Shown here one piece after another: positions 1 through 5,838 of a DNA stretch of 6,051 nt. Each line of letters begins with the position of its first letter. Positions within the stretch are counted from its first letter, which is position 1. Location: the NCBI GenBank assembly GCA_030018745.1, contig JASEHB010000158.1, positions 233 to 6,283 on the forward strand, read 5' to 3'. The notes beneath the pieces are model-generated. The model was not told the DNA's origin, did not search any database, and saw only the letters and a list, made by a program, of their open reading frames with translations. The position numbers and the translations under genes were made by a program. The DNA comes from Desulfatibacillaceae bacterium (lineage in GTDB: Bacteria; Desulfobacterota; Desulfobacteria; Desulfobacterales; Desulfatibacillaceae).

Positions 1-870
1 TGTCAGTATTGTGCGGGAAAGGGTTTCGTTGATGCTTCTGTTGAGTATCAACTCAAGGGGTTTTCTTGCATACCTCTTGTTGTTTTCACGGATTCTGTCA
101 AACACGATGATGGTATCGTTTAGCGAGTAGCCGATGATTGTGAGAAGCGCCGCGATGATGGGCAGGTTGAATTCGATGTCAAGGATGGAGAACAGGCCCA
201 CAGTGATGACAACATCGTGGATGAGCGCAACAATTGCGCCCATTGCATATTTGAGCTGCAAAAAATAAAAGCCCGCCATTGCGGTTGCCAGGGCAATTAC
301 GGCAAGCCAGGCAAGTGGTACGCCAACCCTGCCCAAGGCAAATGTTACGCCTAAAATTGCCGCAGCAATGATTGCAGCTTCGGCCCACTTCATTTCAAAG
401 CGGCCGGAAATGTAAATGGAGATGAACAAAAGGGCATAAAACATTGCGGACATGGCCTTGCCCCGGAGGTCTGCGCCCACCTGGGGACCTACCATCTCCA
501 CGCTCAAGATTTGCACCCCGCTGCCCAAAGCATCCTGTATCAGGTCCTGTACGGAAGAAGAAGTGCCTTCCTCTTCCTGAACAAGGTCGAGCCGGATACG
601 GAACTCATTTTCATCCGCATCTCCAAACCTTTGTATCACAGCTCTGGTCAATCCCACCTGGGTCAGCATTCCGCGCACATCGGCAGTGCTTGTGGCAGTG
701 TCGAACTGGACTGTGATTTCCGTGCCGCCGGCAAAGTCTATGCCGTATTTTGGCCCGCCGTGGGCTACAAGCGAAAACACGGCGATAAGGATGAAGATGG
801 CGGAAATGGCATAGGCAAAATAACGCTTGCCGATGAAATCAATATTGATGTCAGGTTTTATGAACTGCAT
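1..870 (-). CDS. secF: Protein translocase subunit SecF (3' end cut by window edge)
   Basis: SecF partners SecD in the inner membrane and uses the ion gradient to help pull exported proteins off SecYEG. The minus frame is open from ATG at 870-868 to base 1 (290 codons, no stop), so roughly the last 40-60 residues are missing. Family motifs seen: KYGIDFAGGTEI (residues 41-52), GPQVGADLRGKA (128-139), GYSLNDTIIVFDRIREN (247-263) and NRSINETLSRT (277-287). D252 and R286 sit where the family has membrane charges linked to ion coupling. The first membrane helix is about 18-36, followed by a periplasmic domain. Unusually, about 44 hydrophobic residues (163-206) are inserted between RFEMKW and the GAIVALIHDV helix. 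The start is 9 bases after the secD stop, with AGGA overlapping that stop codon, which suggests translational coupling. Identity is secure. Confidence 0.96.
   Translation of the reverse strand, partial: MQFIKPDINIDFIGKRYFAYAISAIFILIAVFSLVAHGGPKYGIDFAGGTEITVQFDTATSTADVRGMLTQVGLTRAVIQRFGDADENEFRIRLDLVQEEEGTSSSVQDLIQDALGSGVQILSVEMVGPQVGADLRGKAMSAMFYALLFISIYISGRFEMKWAEAAIIAAAILGVTFALGRVGVPLAWLAVIALATAMAGFYFLQLKYAMGAIVALIHDVVITVGLFSILDIEFNLPIIAALLTIIGYSLNDTIIVFDRIRENNKRYARKPLELILNRSINETLSRTILT
253..384 (-). other. Inserted hydrophobic hairpin within SecF
   Basis: This covers SecF residues about 163-206. In the E. coli-type protein, the RFE(W) motif ending the second membrane helix leads almost directly into the helix carrying the ALxHD motif. 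Here two extra hydrophobic stretches intervene (about 165-180 and 186-204), joined by the short turn RVGVP and flanked by K161 and K207. An even number of added segments keeps the topology of the rest of SecF unchanged. The boundaries are estimated by eye against the family pattern. Confidence 0.75.
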
Positions 871-877
871 GGCGTTT

Positions 878-881
878 TCCT
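878..881 (-). promoter_or_regulatory. Ribosome binding site of secF overlapping the secD stop
   Basis: The minus strand reads TAGGAAAACGCCATG. AGGA shares bases with the TAG stop of secD and stands 7 bases before the secF ATG. A ribosome ending secD would sit on this site, consistent with coupled synthesis of the two partner subunits. Confidence 0.6.
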
Positions 882-2502
882 ATATGCTCAATTGCCGCAC
901 ACGGCGATAGTAAACAAGGTAATCGAAAATGACGCGGGTGACCACAATGGCCGTGAAAAGGCTGCAAACTATACCCATGGAAAGGGTGACCGCAAAACCC
1001 CGCACCGGCCCCGTGCCGAATTGGAAGAGCACCAGGGCTGAAATAAGGGTTGTGATATTTGCGTCCAGAATGGTCAGCACAGCCTTGCCGTAGCCTCCGT
1101 CAACCGCAGCCCCAGGGCTTTTCCCTGCTCGCAGCTCTTCCCGGATTCGCTCAAAGATGAGCACATTTGCATCAACAGCCATGCCTATGGTCAGAACAAG
1201 GCCTGCAATGCCCGGCAGCGTGAGTGTGGCCGAAAGCAGGGCCAGGCCTGCAAAAATCATCACCATGTTAAGCATCACGGCCAGGTCTGCAATAAGGCCC
1301 GCCCCCTTGTAGTAAAGGGGGATGAAGAGAAGGACCAGAAGCCCGCCGATTATCATGGCGGTCCGCCCCATGCGTATTGAGTCTGCTCCCAGGGAGGGTC
1401 CTACCGTGCGCTCTTCGAGAATTTTCACCGGCGCTGGCAGGGCTGTCTGAAGAACCCGGACAAGGTCCCTTGCCTCTTCATCGCTGAAGTTGCCTTCAAT
1501 CATGGCTTCGCCGCCCGAAATGCGATCCCGTATGACAGGCGCGCTACGGACAACGCCGTCAAGTACAATGGCAAGCCTTCTGCCCACATTGTCTCCGGTT
1601 ATCTGGGCAAATATCTGGCCGCCTTTGCGGTTGAACTTGAGAGACACATAGGGCATCCCAAAATCCGAATCAATGCGCACCCTGGCCTCGGAAATGTAAT
1701 CTCCGGTGAGAAGTGTCTGGCTCATGACCACTATGTTTTCGCGGATTACCCTGCCGGTGTCGCTGCGCTTGCTCTCAATTGGCAGTATCTGGCGGCCAAC
1801 CGGCAGGCGGGCGGGATCAAGAGCGTAGTCCTCGGCCCTTAAATTGTCATCCACCAGCTTGAATTCCAGAATGGCGGTCTCCCCAAGCCTCTGCTTGGCC
1901 TTTTCCGCATCCTTTATGCCTGGAAGCTGAATCAGTATGCGGCGCCTGCCTTCCCTCACAAGCTGGGGTTCCTCCACACCAAACTCGTCAACGCGGGTGC
2001 GCAGGGTTTCTAAAGCCTGGCCCACTGCGTTTTCCATGACGCGGGATCTTTCCCCTTCAGGCAGGTTAAGAACCACGGTCAAATTATCCCCGATGGCGGT
2101 CCGGGAAAGGTAGGCCAGCTCCGGGAACTGATCATCCATCATTTTTTCAAAGCCTGAGATGGCTTCATTTCCCAGAAGTGTGATGTGGATGGAGGCTGCG
2201 TCCCTGCCAAAGTCCGTGTGGCGGATTCTCGCTGTGCGCAGCTCGTCCCGCATATCGTGGAGCTTTCGCTCCATGAGCGATTCCACGGCCTTTTCCGCCT
2301 GAACTTCCAGCACAAGATGCATTCCGCCCTGAAGGTCCAGACCCAGGTTGAAAACCTTGTGAGGCCAGAGAGTGTTTTCCTTGCTGGCCGGTCCTGTTTG
2401 TGCCCTATCCTTGCTGTAATAGTCCACGGATGGAAACAGAAGAAGCACTGCTGCCAGAGTCACCACAAGGACAAGTGCCAAGCGCCATTTGAATTGTCTC
2501 AA
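880..2502 (-). CDS. secD: Protein translocase subunit SecD
   Basis: SecD is the larger half of the SecDF export motor, an inner-membrane protein with a big periplasmic domain that assists late stages of Sec translocation. The 540-residue protein has a membrane helix at about 8-24, the D1 motif GLDLQGG at 54-60, a periplasmic P1 region up to about 360, EERTVGPSLGADSI at 363-376, then five membrane segments between about 382 and 526. GMAVDANVLIFERIREE (440-456) is the family signature; D444 is the conserved membrane aspartate. Length is normal for non-enteric SecD (E. coli is longer, about 615). The start codon is TTG (2502-2500): GGGAG lies 7 bases upstream, and the next methionine (61) would remove the first helix and D1. 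The TAG stop (882-880) is 9 bases before secF. Confidence 0.98.
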   Translation of the reverse strand: MRQFKWRLALVLVVTLAAVLLLFPSVDYYSKDRAQTGPASKENTLWPHKVFNLGLDLQGGMHLVLEVQAEKAVESLMERKLHDMRDELRTARIRHTDFGRDAASIHITLLGNEAISGFEKMMDDQFPELAYLSRTAIGDNLTVVLNLPEGERSRVMENAVGQALETLRTRVDEFGVEEPQLVREGRRRILIQLPGIKDAEKAKQRLGETAILEFKLVDDNLRAEDYALDPARLPVGRQILPIESKRSDTGRVIRENIVVMSQTLLTGDYISEARVRIDSDFGMPYVSLKFNRKGGQIFAQITGDNVGRRLAIVLDGVVRSAPVIRDRISGGEAMIEGNFSDEEARDLVRVLQTALPAPVKILEERTVGPSLGADSIRMGRTAMIIGGLLVLLFIPLYYKGAGLIADLAVMLNMVMIFAGLALLSATLTLPGIAGLVLTIGMAVDANVLIFERIREELRAGKSPGAAVDGGYGKAVLTILDANITTLISALVLFQFGTGPVRGFAVTLSMGIVCSLFTAIVVTRVIFDYLVYYRRVRQLSI

Positions 2503-2585
2503 CTTAAGACTCCCTTTATCTAAAGAGCCTGCAAAAAAGGTAAAAGCCGGTTATTAAAATACCAGGCCCATGTCCACCTTATTAT
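2503..2585 (-). other. yajC-secD intergenic region with weak imperfect hairpin
   Basis: This 83-base gap has no credible gene. An imperfect hairpin can be drawn at 2567-2546 on the minus strand (GCCTGGTATT against AATAACCGGC, two mismatches, almost no loop), followed by TTTT and, a few bases later, TTTTTT. That resembles a weak terminator or attenuator, but the stem is poor. It is recorded because it is one of the longer gaps inside the run of genes. Confidence 0.25.
2510..2514 (-). promoter_or_regulatory. Ribosome binding site deciding the TTG start of secD
   Basis: The minus strand reads GGGAG, then 7 bases (TCTTAAG), then TTG. No ATG or GTG lies in frame nearby, and the frame downstream begins directly with the expected membrane helix. 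This supports TTG as the real initiation codon. Confidence 0.75.
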
Positions 2586-2951
2586 TTACGGCTTGTCATC
2601 GCCCTTTTTGGGGGCAGCGGCAGGGCTTTGCTGGCCTGGGGCCAGGGCGCCAACAGCCGAGCGCAGGAATTTGACCTTGGTCTTTTCTGAAATTTCCAGG
2701 GTCACGGTCGTATCATCCAGGCTGGTCACGGTGCCGTACATTCCGCCATTGGTGATGACGCGATCGCCCCGTTTTAAATTATCGCGCATTTTCTGTACTT
2801 CCTTCTGCTGCTTCTGCTGGGGCCTTATGAGCAGAAAGTAGAAGATGGCGATCATTATTATCATCAAAAAAATGGGGCTGGCAAACAGGCTTGCATCCCC
2901 TCCGCCGGAGCCGCCCGGCGGGGCCATTGCGTATGCGGTTTCAATAAACAA
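2586..2951 (-). CDS. yajC: Preprotein translocase subunit YajC
   Basis: YajC is a small inner-membrane protein that associates with SecDF and SecYEG; its exact role is not settled and it is usually dispensable. The 121-residue protein has a short glycine-rich N-terminus (11-19), one membrane helix at about 24-43 ending in the signature FYFLLIRPQQK (37-47), then a cytoplasmic domain with GDRVITNGGMYGTV (62-75) and a K/E-rich beta region to about 97. The tail is alanine/proline-rich and charged. Length and motif order are typical. The start is TTG (2951-2949), with AAAAGGAGG placed 6 bases upstream; ATG at residue 9 is the alternative but has no ribosome site. It lies 23 bases after purB and 83 before secD, in the usual yajC-secD-secF order. 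Confidence 0.97.
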   Translation of the reverse strand: MFIETAYAMAPPGGSGGGDASLFASPIFLMIIMIAIFYFLLIRPQQKQQKEVQKMRDNLKRGDRVITNGGMYGTVTSLDDTTVTLEISEKTKVKFLRSAVGALAPGQQSPAAAPKKGDDKP

Positions 2952-2957
2952 GATAAA

Positions 2958-2966
2958 CCTCCTTTT
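2958..2966 (-). promoter_or_regulatory. Strong ribosome binding site deciding the TTG start of yajC
   Basis: The minus strand reads AAAAGGAGG, 6 bases (TTTATC), then TTG. The site is close to the full anti-Shine-Dalgarno complement, while the alternative ATG eight codons later has nothing comparable before it. The site occupies much of the 23-base gap after the purB stop. Confidence 0.8.
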
Positions 2967-2974
2967 GCGTTTTT

Positions 2975-4270
2975 TTAAGCAAACACGCGTGCAAAAATGG
3001 TGTCCACATACTTTAAGTGATAGTCAAGGTCAAATATCTGTTCAATTGCGGCCTTTTCCAGGTAGCGGCCGATTTGCCCGTCTTGCAGAAGAAGCTCCTT
3101 GAAATTCTTCGAAGAATCCTGCCACACGGCCATTGCGTTGTCCTGGACAAGGCGGTAGGCTTCCTCCCTGCTTGCCCCGGCCTGGGCAAGCGCCAGCAGA
3201 ACCTGCTGGGAGAAAATAAGCCCGCGGGTAAGCTCCAGATTTTTGAGCATATTTTCCGGATAAACCACAAGGTTTTTTATAACTTGAGTGAGGCGCACCA
3301 GGGCATAGTCCAGAAGAATGGTGCTGTCCGGGCCGATGACCCGCTCCACGGATGAGTGGCTGATATCGCGCTCGTGCCACAGGGCGACATTTTCTAAAGC
3401 TGCCAGGGCGTTTGAGCGGATTATGCGCGCCAGGCCGCAAAGGTTTTCCGAAGAAATGGGGTTTCTTTTGTGGGGCATTGCAGAAGAGCCTTTTTGACCC
3501 TTGCTGAAAAATTCCTCTGCCTCCAGAACCTCGGTTCGCTGCAAGTGGCGGATTTCGGTGGCGATTTTTTCCACCGTGGCTGCGCAGATTGCCAGGGTCG
3601 TAAAAAACTGTGCATGGCGATCCCTTTGCACCACCTGGGTTGAGGCAGGGGCCGGGGAAAGGCCAAGCTTTTTGCATACAAGGGCCTCAACTTCAGGAGG
3701 GGTGTTGGCAAAGGTTCCAACTGCCCCGGAAATTTTGCCAAAGCTTATAACCTTAACTGCGTCTTCAAGGCGTTTTTTGTTGCGGATCATCTCATCATAC
3801 CAAACCGCAAGTTTAAGCCCGAAGGTTATTGGTTCAGCGTGTATGCCGTGGGAGCGGCCTATCATGACCGTGTGCTTGTGCTCCATGGCCCTTTGGAGGA
3901 TGGCCTCGGCCAGATCATCAATATCCTGAAGCAGAATTTCGCCCGCCTGCTTCAAAAGCCAGGCAAAGGCCGTGTCAAGCATATCCGATGATGTCATGCC
4001 CTTGTGGATGTAGCGGGACTCCGGCCCCACGCTTTCGCCCACGCAGGTAAGAAAGGCAATTACATCATGTTTGGTTTCATGCTCAATCTCCTCAATCCTG
4101 GCAACATCAAAGGCAGCCTTTTCTTCAATAACTTTTGCAGCCTCAACAGGGATTATGCCAAGCTCGGCCATGGCCTGGCAGGCAGCCACTTCCACCTTCA
4201 GCCATGCGTCATAGCGGCTTTGGTCAGTCCAAAGGCTGCCCATCTTCTCTTTTGTGTACCGGGGTATCAT
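2975..4270 (-). CDS. purB: Adenylosuccinate lyase
   Basis: PurB is a cytoplasmic homotetrameric enzyme of the fumarase/aspartase superfamily. It catalyses two fumarate-releasing steps: SAICAR to AICAR in IMP synthesis, and adenylosuccinate to AMP. The protein is 431 residues, the length of the Bacillus-type enzyme. Visible active-site elements are H68 (ETKHD), H89 (YIHKGMTSSDMLDT, 87-100), H141 in GRSHGIHAEPITFG (138-151), and the mobile signature loop GSSAMPHKRNP (261-271) with S262/S263 and K268, followed by E275. No key residue is missing. The start is ATG with AGAGAG 4 bases upstream; the stop is TAA. It follows the LysM-like gene by 61 bases and precedes yajC by 23. No other purine gene is in view, so the link to the Sec genes is probably positional only. 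Confidence 0.98.
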   Translation of the reverse strand: MIPRYTKEKMGSLWTDQSRYDAWLKVEVAACQAMAELGIIPVEAAKVIEEKAAFDVARIEEIEHETKHDVIAFLTCVGESVGPESRYIHKGMTSSDMLDTAFAWLLKQAGEILLQDIDDLAEAILQRAMEHKHTVMIGRSHGIHAEPITFGLKLAVWYDEMIRNKKRLEDAVKVISFGKISGAVGTFANTPPEVEALVCKKLGLSPAPASTQVVQRDRHAQFFTTLAICAATVEKIATEIRHLQRTEVLEAEEFFSKGQKGSSAMPHKRNPISSENLCGLARIIRSNALAALENVALWHERDISHSSVERVIGPDSTILLDYALVRLTQVIKNLVVYPENMLKNLELTRGLIFSQQVLLALAQAGASREEAYRLVQDNAMAVWQDSSKNFKELLLQDGQIGRYLEKAAIEQIFDLDYHLKYVDTIFARVFA

Positions 4271-4331
4271 TTAACTCTCTTTTGCGTTGCCCTTGAGGGC
4301 GGGGTTGCCAAAAAAACAGCTTTGGGCAGTC

Positions 4332-5138
4332 TTATCTGCTGTTGCCCGCAGCCGGAAGCCAAAGGGTGTCGCCATCAAACTGAATAAGGTTTATCTGGGA
4401 GTGATCAAGCTTGTCGAGCAGGGCAAATACCTCGCTCATGTTATAGACCACTATTTTTTCGTTAGGCTCAATAAGGTTTATGTCCGCTTCAATGTTGCCG
4501 GTTTTAAGGTTGTAAATGTGAACCAGATTCTCCGAGAACTTGAGTATCTTGCCTACCCCTGTGCTCTCTCCTGTGGGGGCAGGCTGGTCGGCCCTTGGAG
4601 CAAGTGCAATGCCCTTGCCGGAAAAGTAATCCTTCAATATCCGGAAATGAAGATTCCAGATGTTGTCTCCGGGCTTGACAACATGAATGCCGAATTCTTT
4701 TGGCTCTCCTGCCTGCCGGTCTGTCTGCAAAAGCCTTTCCACAACCTGGCCGCGCTTTTCGGCCAACTGCTCAAGAATTGTTCCCATTGAAACCGTGCGC
4801 TGCCCCACGCGCAGGGCCTCATCGGAGGTGACAATCATGTCCAGGCTTTCATCAATGCCGTATCTTTCCTTGCGAAGGGCCATGAGTGCGCTCTGGCCCT
4901 TGTCGTACTCCATCCTGTCGTAATCAATGACCCTTTCTTCGCCAAAATGGGCTTGTCCGGGGGCAGCCGCAGGCAGGGGGGCCGCCCTTTCCGCAACAGG
5001 CCGGATTTGCGCCTCCTGTTGTTGAGGCCCTTTAAAGAGGAAGTAGCCTGCAATGCCCACAACCGCCGCAACAAGAAGGATTATGGCTATTGTAAGGGAC
5101 CTGGGGCCGGATGTTTTGGAGCCTGATCGTTCAGACAC
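4332..5138 (-). CDS. Membrane-anchored protein with LysM-like domain, function unknown
   Basis: I do not recognise a named family. The 268-residue protein starts with a short basic cytoplasmic end, then one membrane helix (about 14-35) and a Q/A/P-rich linker (38-62), so the bulk should be periplasmic. Residues 72-142 are charged and probably helical. Residues 151-163 (IHVVKPGDNIWNL) match the opening of a LysM domain, which binds peptidoglycan sugars, and 222-232 (LIEPNEKIVVY) resembles its closing strand. About 50 residues separate these halves, much longer than in a normal LysM of about 45 residues. GDTLW recurs at 256-260, too near the C-terminus for a second domain. The start is GTG with AAGGAGGG just upstream; the next methionine (76) would lose the anchor. 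A cell-wall or envelope role is inference. Confidence 0.85.
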   Translation of the reverse strand: MSERSGSKTSGPRSLTIAIILLVAAVVGIAGYFLFKGPQQQEAQIRPVAERAAPLPAAAPGQAHFGEERVIDYDRMEYDKGQSALMALRKERYGIDESLDMIVTSDEALRVGQRTVSMGTILEQLAEKRGQVVERLLQTDRQAGEPKEFGIHVVKPGDNIWNLHFRILKDYFSGKGIALAPRADQPAPTGESTGVGKILKFSENLVHIYNLKTGNIEADINLIEPNEKIVVYNMSEVFALLDKLDHSQINLIQFDGDTLWLPAAGNSR

Positions 5139-5142
5139 AAAA

Positions 5143-5150
5143 CCCTCCTT
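5143..5150 (-). promoter_or_regulatory. Ribosome binding site deciding the GTG start of the LysM-like gene
   Basis: The minus strand reads AAGGAGGG, TTTT, GTG, with the GGAGG core 5 bases before the start codon. No ATG is available until residue 76, beyond the membrane anchor, so the GTG at 5138-5136 is well supported. A TATAAA at 5176-5171 on the same strand could be a -10 box, but no fitting -35 was found. Confidence 0.75.
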
Positions 5151-5180
5151 TTTAAAGAGGCATACTGCTTTTTATAGGCC

Positions 5181-5239
5181 AAAAAAGCGTTGCAGGCCCA
5201 CAGGTTTTGCGGGCCTTTTGCTGTTTGTCCCAACGCTTT
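5181..5239 (-). terminator. Nested stem-loop with T-run, likely rho-independent terminator
   Basis: On the minus strand AAAGCGTTG (5239-5231) pairs perfectly over 9 bases with CAACGCTTT (5192-5184), followed by three more T (5183-5181). Inside it, AGGCCCGC (5216-5209) pairs with GTGGGCCT (5201-5194), 8 bases with one G-U, around a 7-base loop. The two stems are separated by 14 unpaired bases on one side and a single base on the other. The orientation and T-run fit a terminator for the OadG-like gene, 165 bases after its stop. The two-level structure is larger than a simple terminator, so a small structured RNA or leader element is an alternative. The rest of this gap (5240-5404) shows no gene. 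Confidence 0.65.
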
Positions 5240-5404
5240 ATAATTTGCCTGCGGAAAGCCTTTGCAGTGAGCCACCCCCAAATGGCTATCTAAAATTGCC
5301 CTTTATGTCAACCTGGCCGGTTTGCACAAGGCTGAAAGAGGGTGTGTTGCGCCTTTGCAAGGTCCTGTCAAGGAGCTGTCCTGGCCGGACACAATCTTCC
5401 GGTT

Positions 5405-5728
5405 TCAGGCGGTTTTTGCCGCCTTTTTGCGGCGCGCTATGGCCATGAAAATGCGGCCCGATATCTGCATAACAATCTGGAGGATTCCAAGCACGATAAA
5501 TATACCCACAAAGCGTATGAGAAGCGTTGAAAGGGCGTAGCTCCAGAAACCGGGGTCCCCGCGCTGAAGCTCGGACTGGGCTTGCAGGGAGGAAACAGCC
5601 TTCTGGTACTGGTCGGAATCCGTGTTTGCAGCCAAGGCGTTGGAAGAAGCCACAATGGGCGCCAGAAAACAAAGAAGCAAGGCCAAGGCCATTAACACCT
5701 GCTTAAACTCACTATTTCTTATGCTCAT
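5405..5728 (-). CDS. Small membrane protein, probable OadG-like gamma subunit of sodium-pumping decarboxylase
   Basis: The 107-residue protein begins with a signal-peptide-like segment (basic residues R4 and K9, hydrophobic 11-27, likely cleavage near ALA-A at 33/34). A hydrophilic stretch follows (34-60), then one membrane helix (about 67-89, with FVGIFIVLGILQIVM), and a basic tail with RRKK (99-102). The helix pattern, small size and position just after the beta-subunit gene suggest the OadG/gamma chain, which holds the alpha and beta subunits together at the membrane. The basic tail predicts C-terminus in, as in known gamma chains. Sequence similarity is weak, so this rests partly on context. 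I chose ATG at 5728 because GAGGA lies 7 bases upstream. An in-frame GTG at 5746 would add six residues but has no ribosome site. The gap to the upstream gene is 110 bases. Confidence 0.7.
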   Translation of the reverse strand: MSIRNSEFKQVLMALALLLCFLAPIVASSNALAANTDSDQYQKAVSSLQAQSELQRGDPGFWSYALSTLLIRFVGIFIVLGILQIVMQISGRIFMAIARRKKAAKTA

Positions 5729-5838
5729 TTTAAAATCCTCGCTCACCCGCTGGCCGGGCGATGGGGAATGAAACGGCCTTTAAAATTTTTTGGGCATAAT
5801 CATTTTAACCCGGTTGTTTTGCAAAGGCCAAAATAACC
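5729..5838 (-). other. Intergenic region between the decarboxylase beta gene and the OadG-like gene
   Basis: These 110 bases hold no gene. A perfect 7-base inverted repeat, GGCCTTT (5829-5823) and AAAGGCC (5781-5775) on the minus strand, is separated by 41 bases, with an AT-rich block (AAAAAATTTTAAA) before the second arm. The loop is too long and there is no T-run after it, so I do not call a terminator. The two flanking genes may be co-transcribed. Confidence 0.3.
5736..5740 (-). promoter_or_regulatory. Ribosome binding site deciding the ATG start of the OadG-like gene
   Basis: The minus strand reads GAGGA, 7 bases (TTTTAAA), ATG. This lies inside the longer GTG-started version of the frame, whose own upstream sequence (CCGGCCAGCGG) offers no purine-rich site at the right distance. 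The shorter form also gives a cleaner signal peptide. Confidence 0.65.

Noticed and set aside
179..388. Cysteine-rich 69-codon minus-strand frame overlapping the SecF insertion
   Set aside because: The many cysteines come from reading the alanine-rich SecF insertion out of frame. The SecF frame is uninterrupted here, so neither a frameshift nor a separate gene is needed.
511..1041. Plus-strand open frame (176 codons) across the secF-secD junction
   Set aside because: It is antisense to two well-supported genes, and the translation has no recognisable domain.
3042..3677. Long minus-strand open frame (211 codons) inside purB
   Set aside because: It overlaps a complete purB with all active-site motifs in another frame. 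Its translation is rich in P, G, R and K, as expected from out-of-frame reading of this DNA, and shows no family motif.
4271..4331. Short GCCC/GGGC hairpin between the LysM-like gene and purB as a terminator
   Set aside because: The stem is only about four bases with no T-run after it; the T-run in the gap lies before the stem, which does not fit a terminator for the minus strand.
4287..4790. Plus-strand open frame (167 codons) opposite the LysM-like gene
   Set aside because: It is an antisense shadow. The minus-strand gene has a good ribosome site, a membrane anchor and a coherent domain pattern.
5239..5244. Perfect TATAAT on the plus strand, possible antisense promoter
   Set aside because: There is no matching -35 at normal spacing, it overlaps the edge of the hairpin arm, and no plus-strand gene follows. 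One such hexamer is expected by chance in this much DNA.
5283..5371. Two TTGACA hexamers on the minus strand (5371-5366 and 5311-5306) as -35 boxes
   Set aside because: At 16-18 bases downstream neither is followed by a good -10 hexamer (AACACA and TAGCCA at 17), so I do not call a promoter.
5286..5672. Minus-strand open frame (128 codons) overlapping the OadG-like gene in a different frame
   Set aside because: The OadG-like frame has a signal peptide, a membrane helix and a ribosome site. This one shows none of them and has a composition typical of shadow translation.
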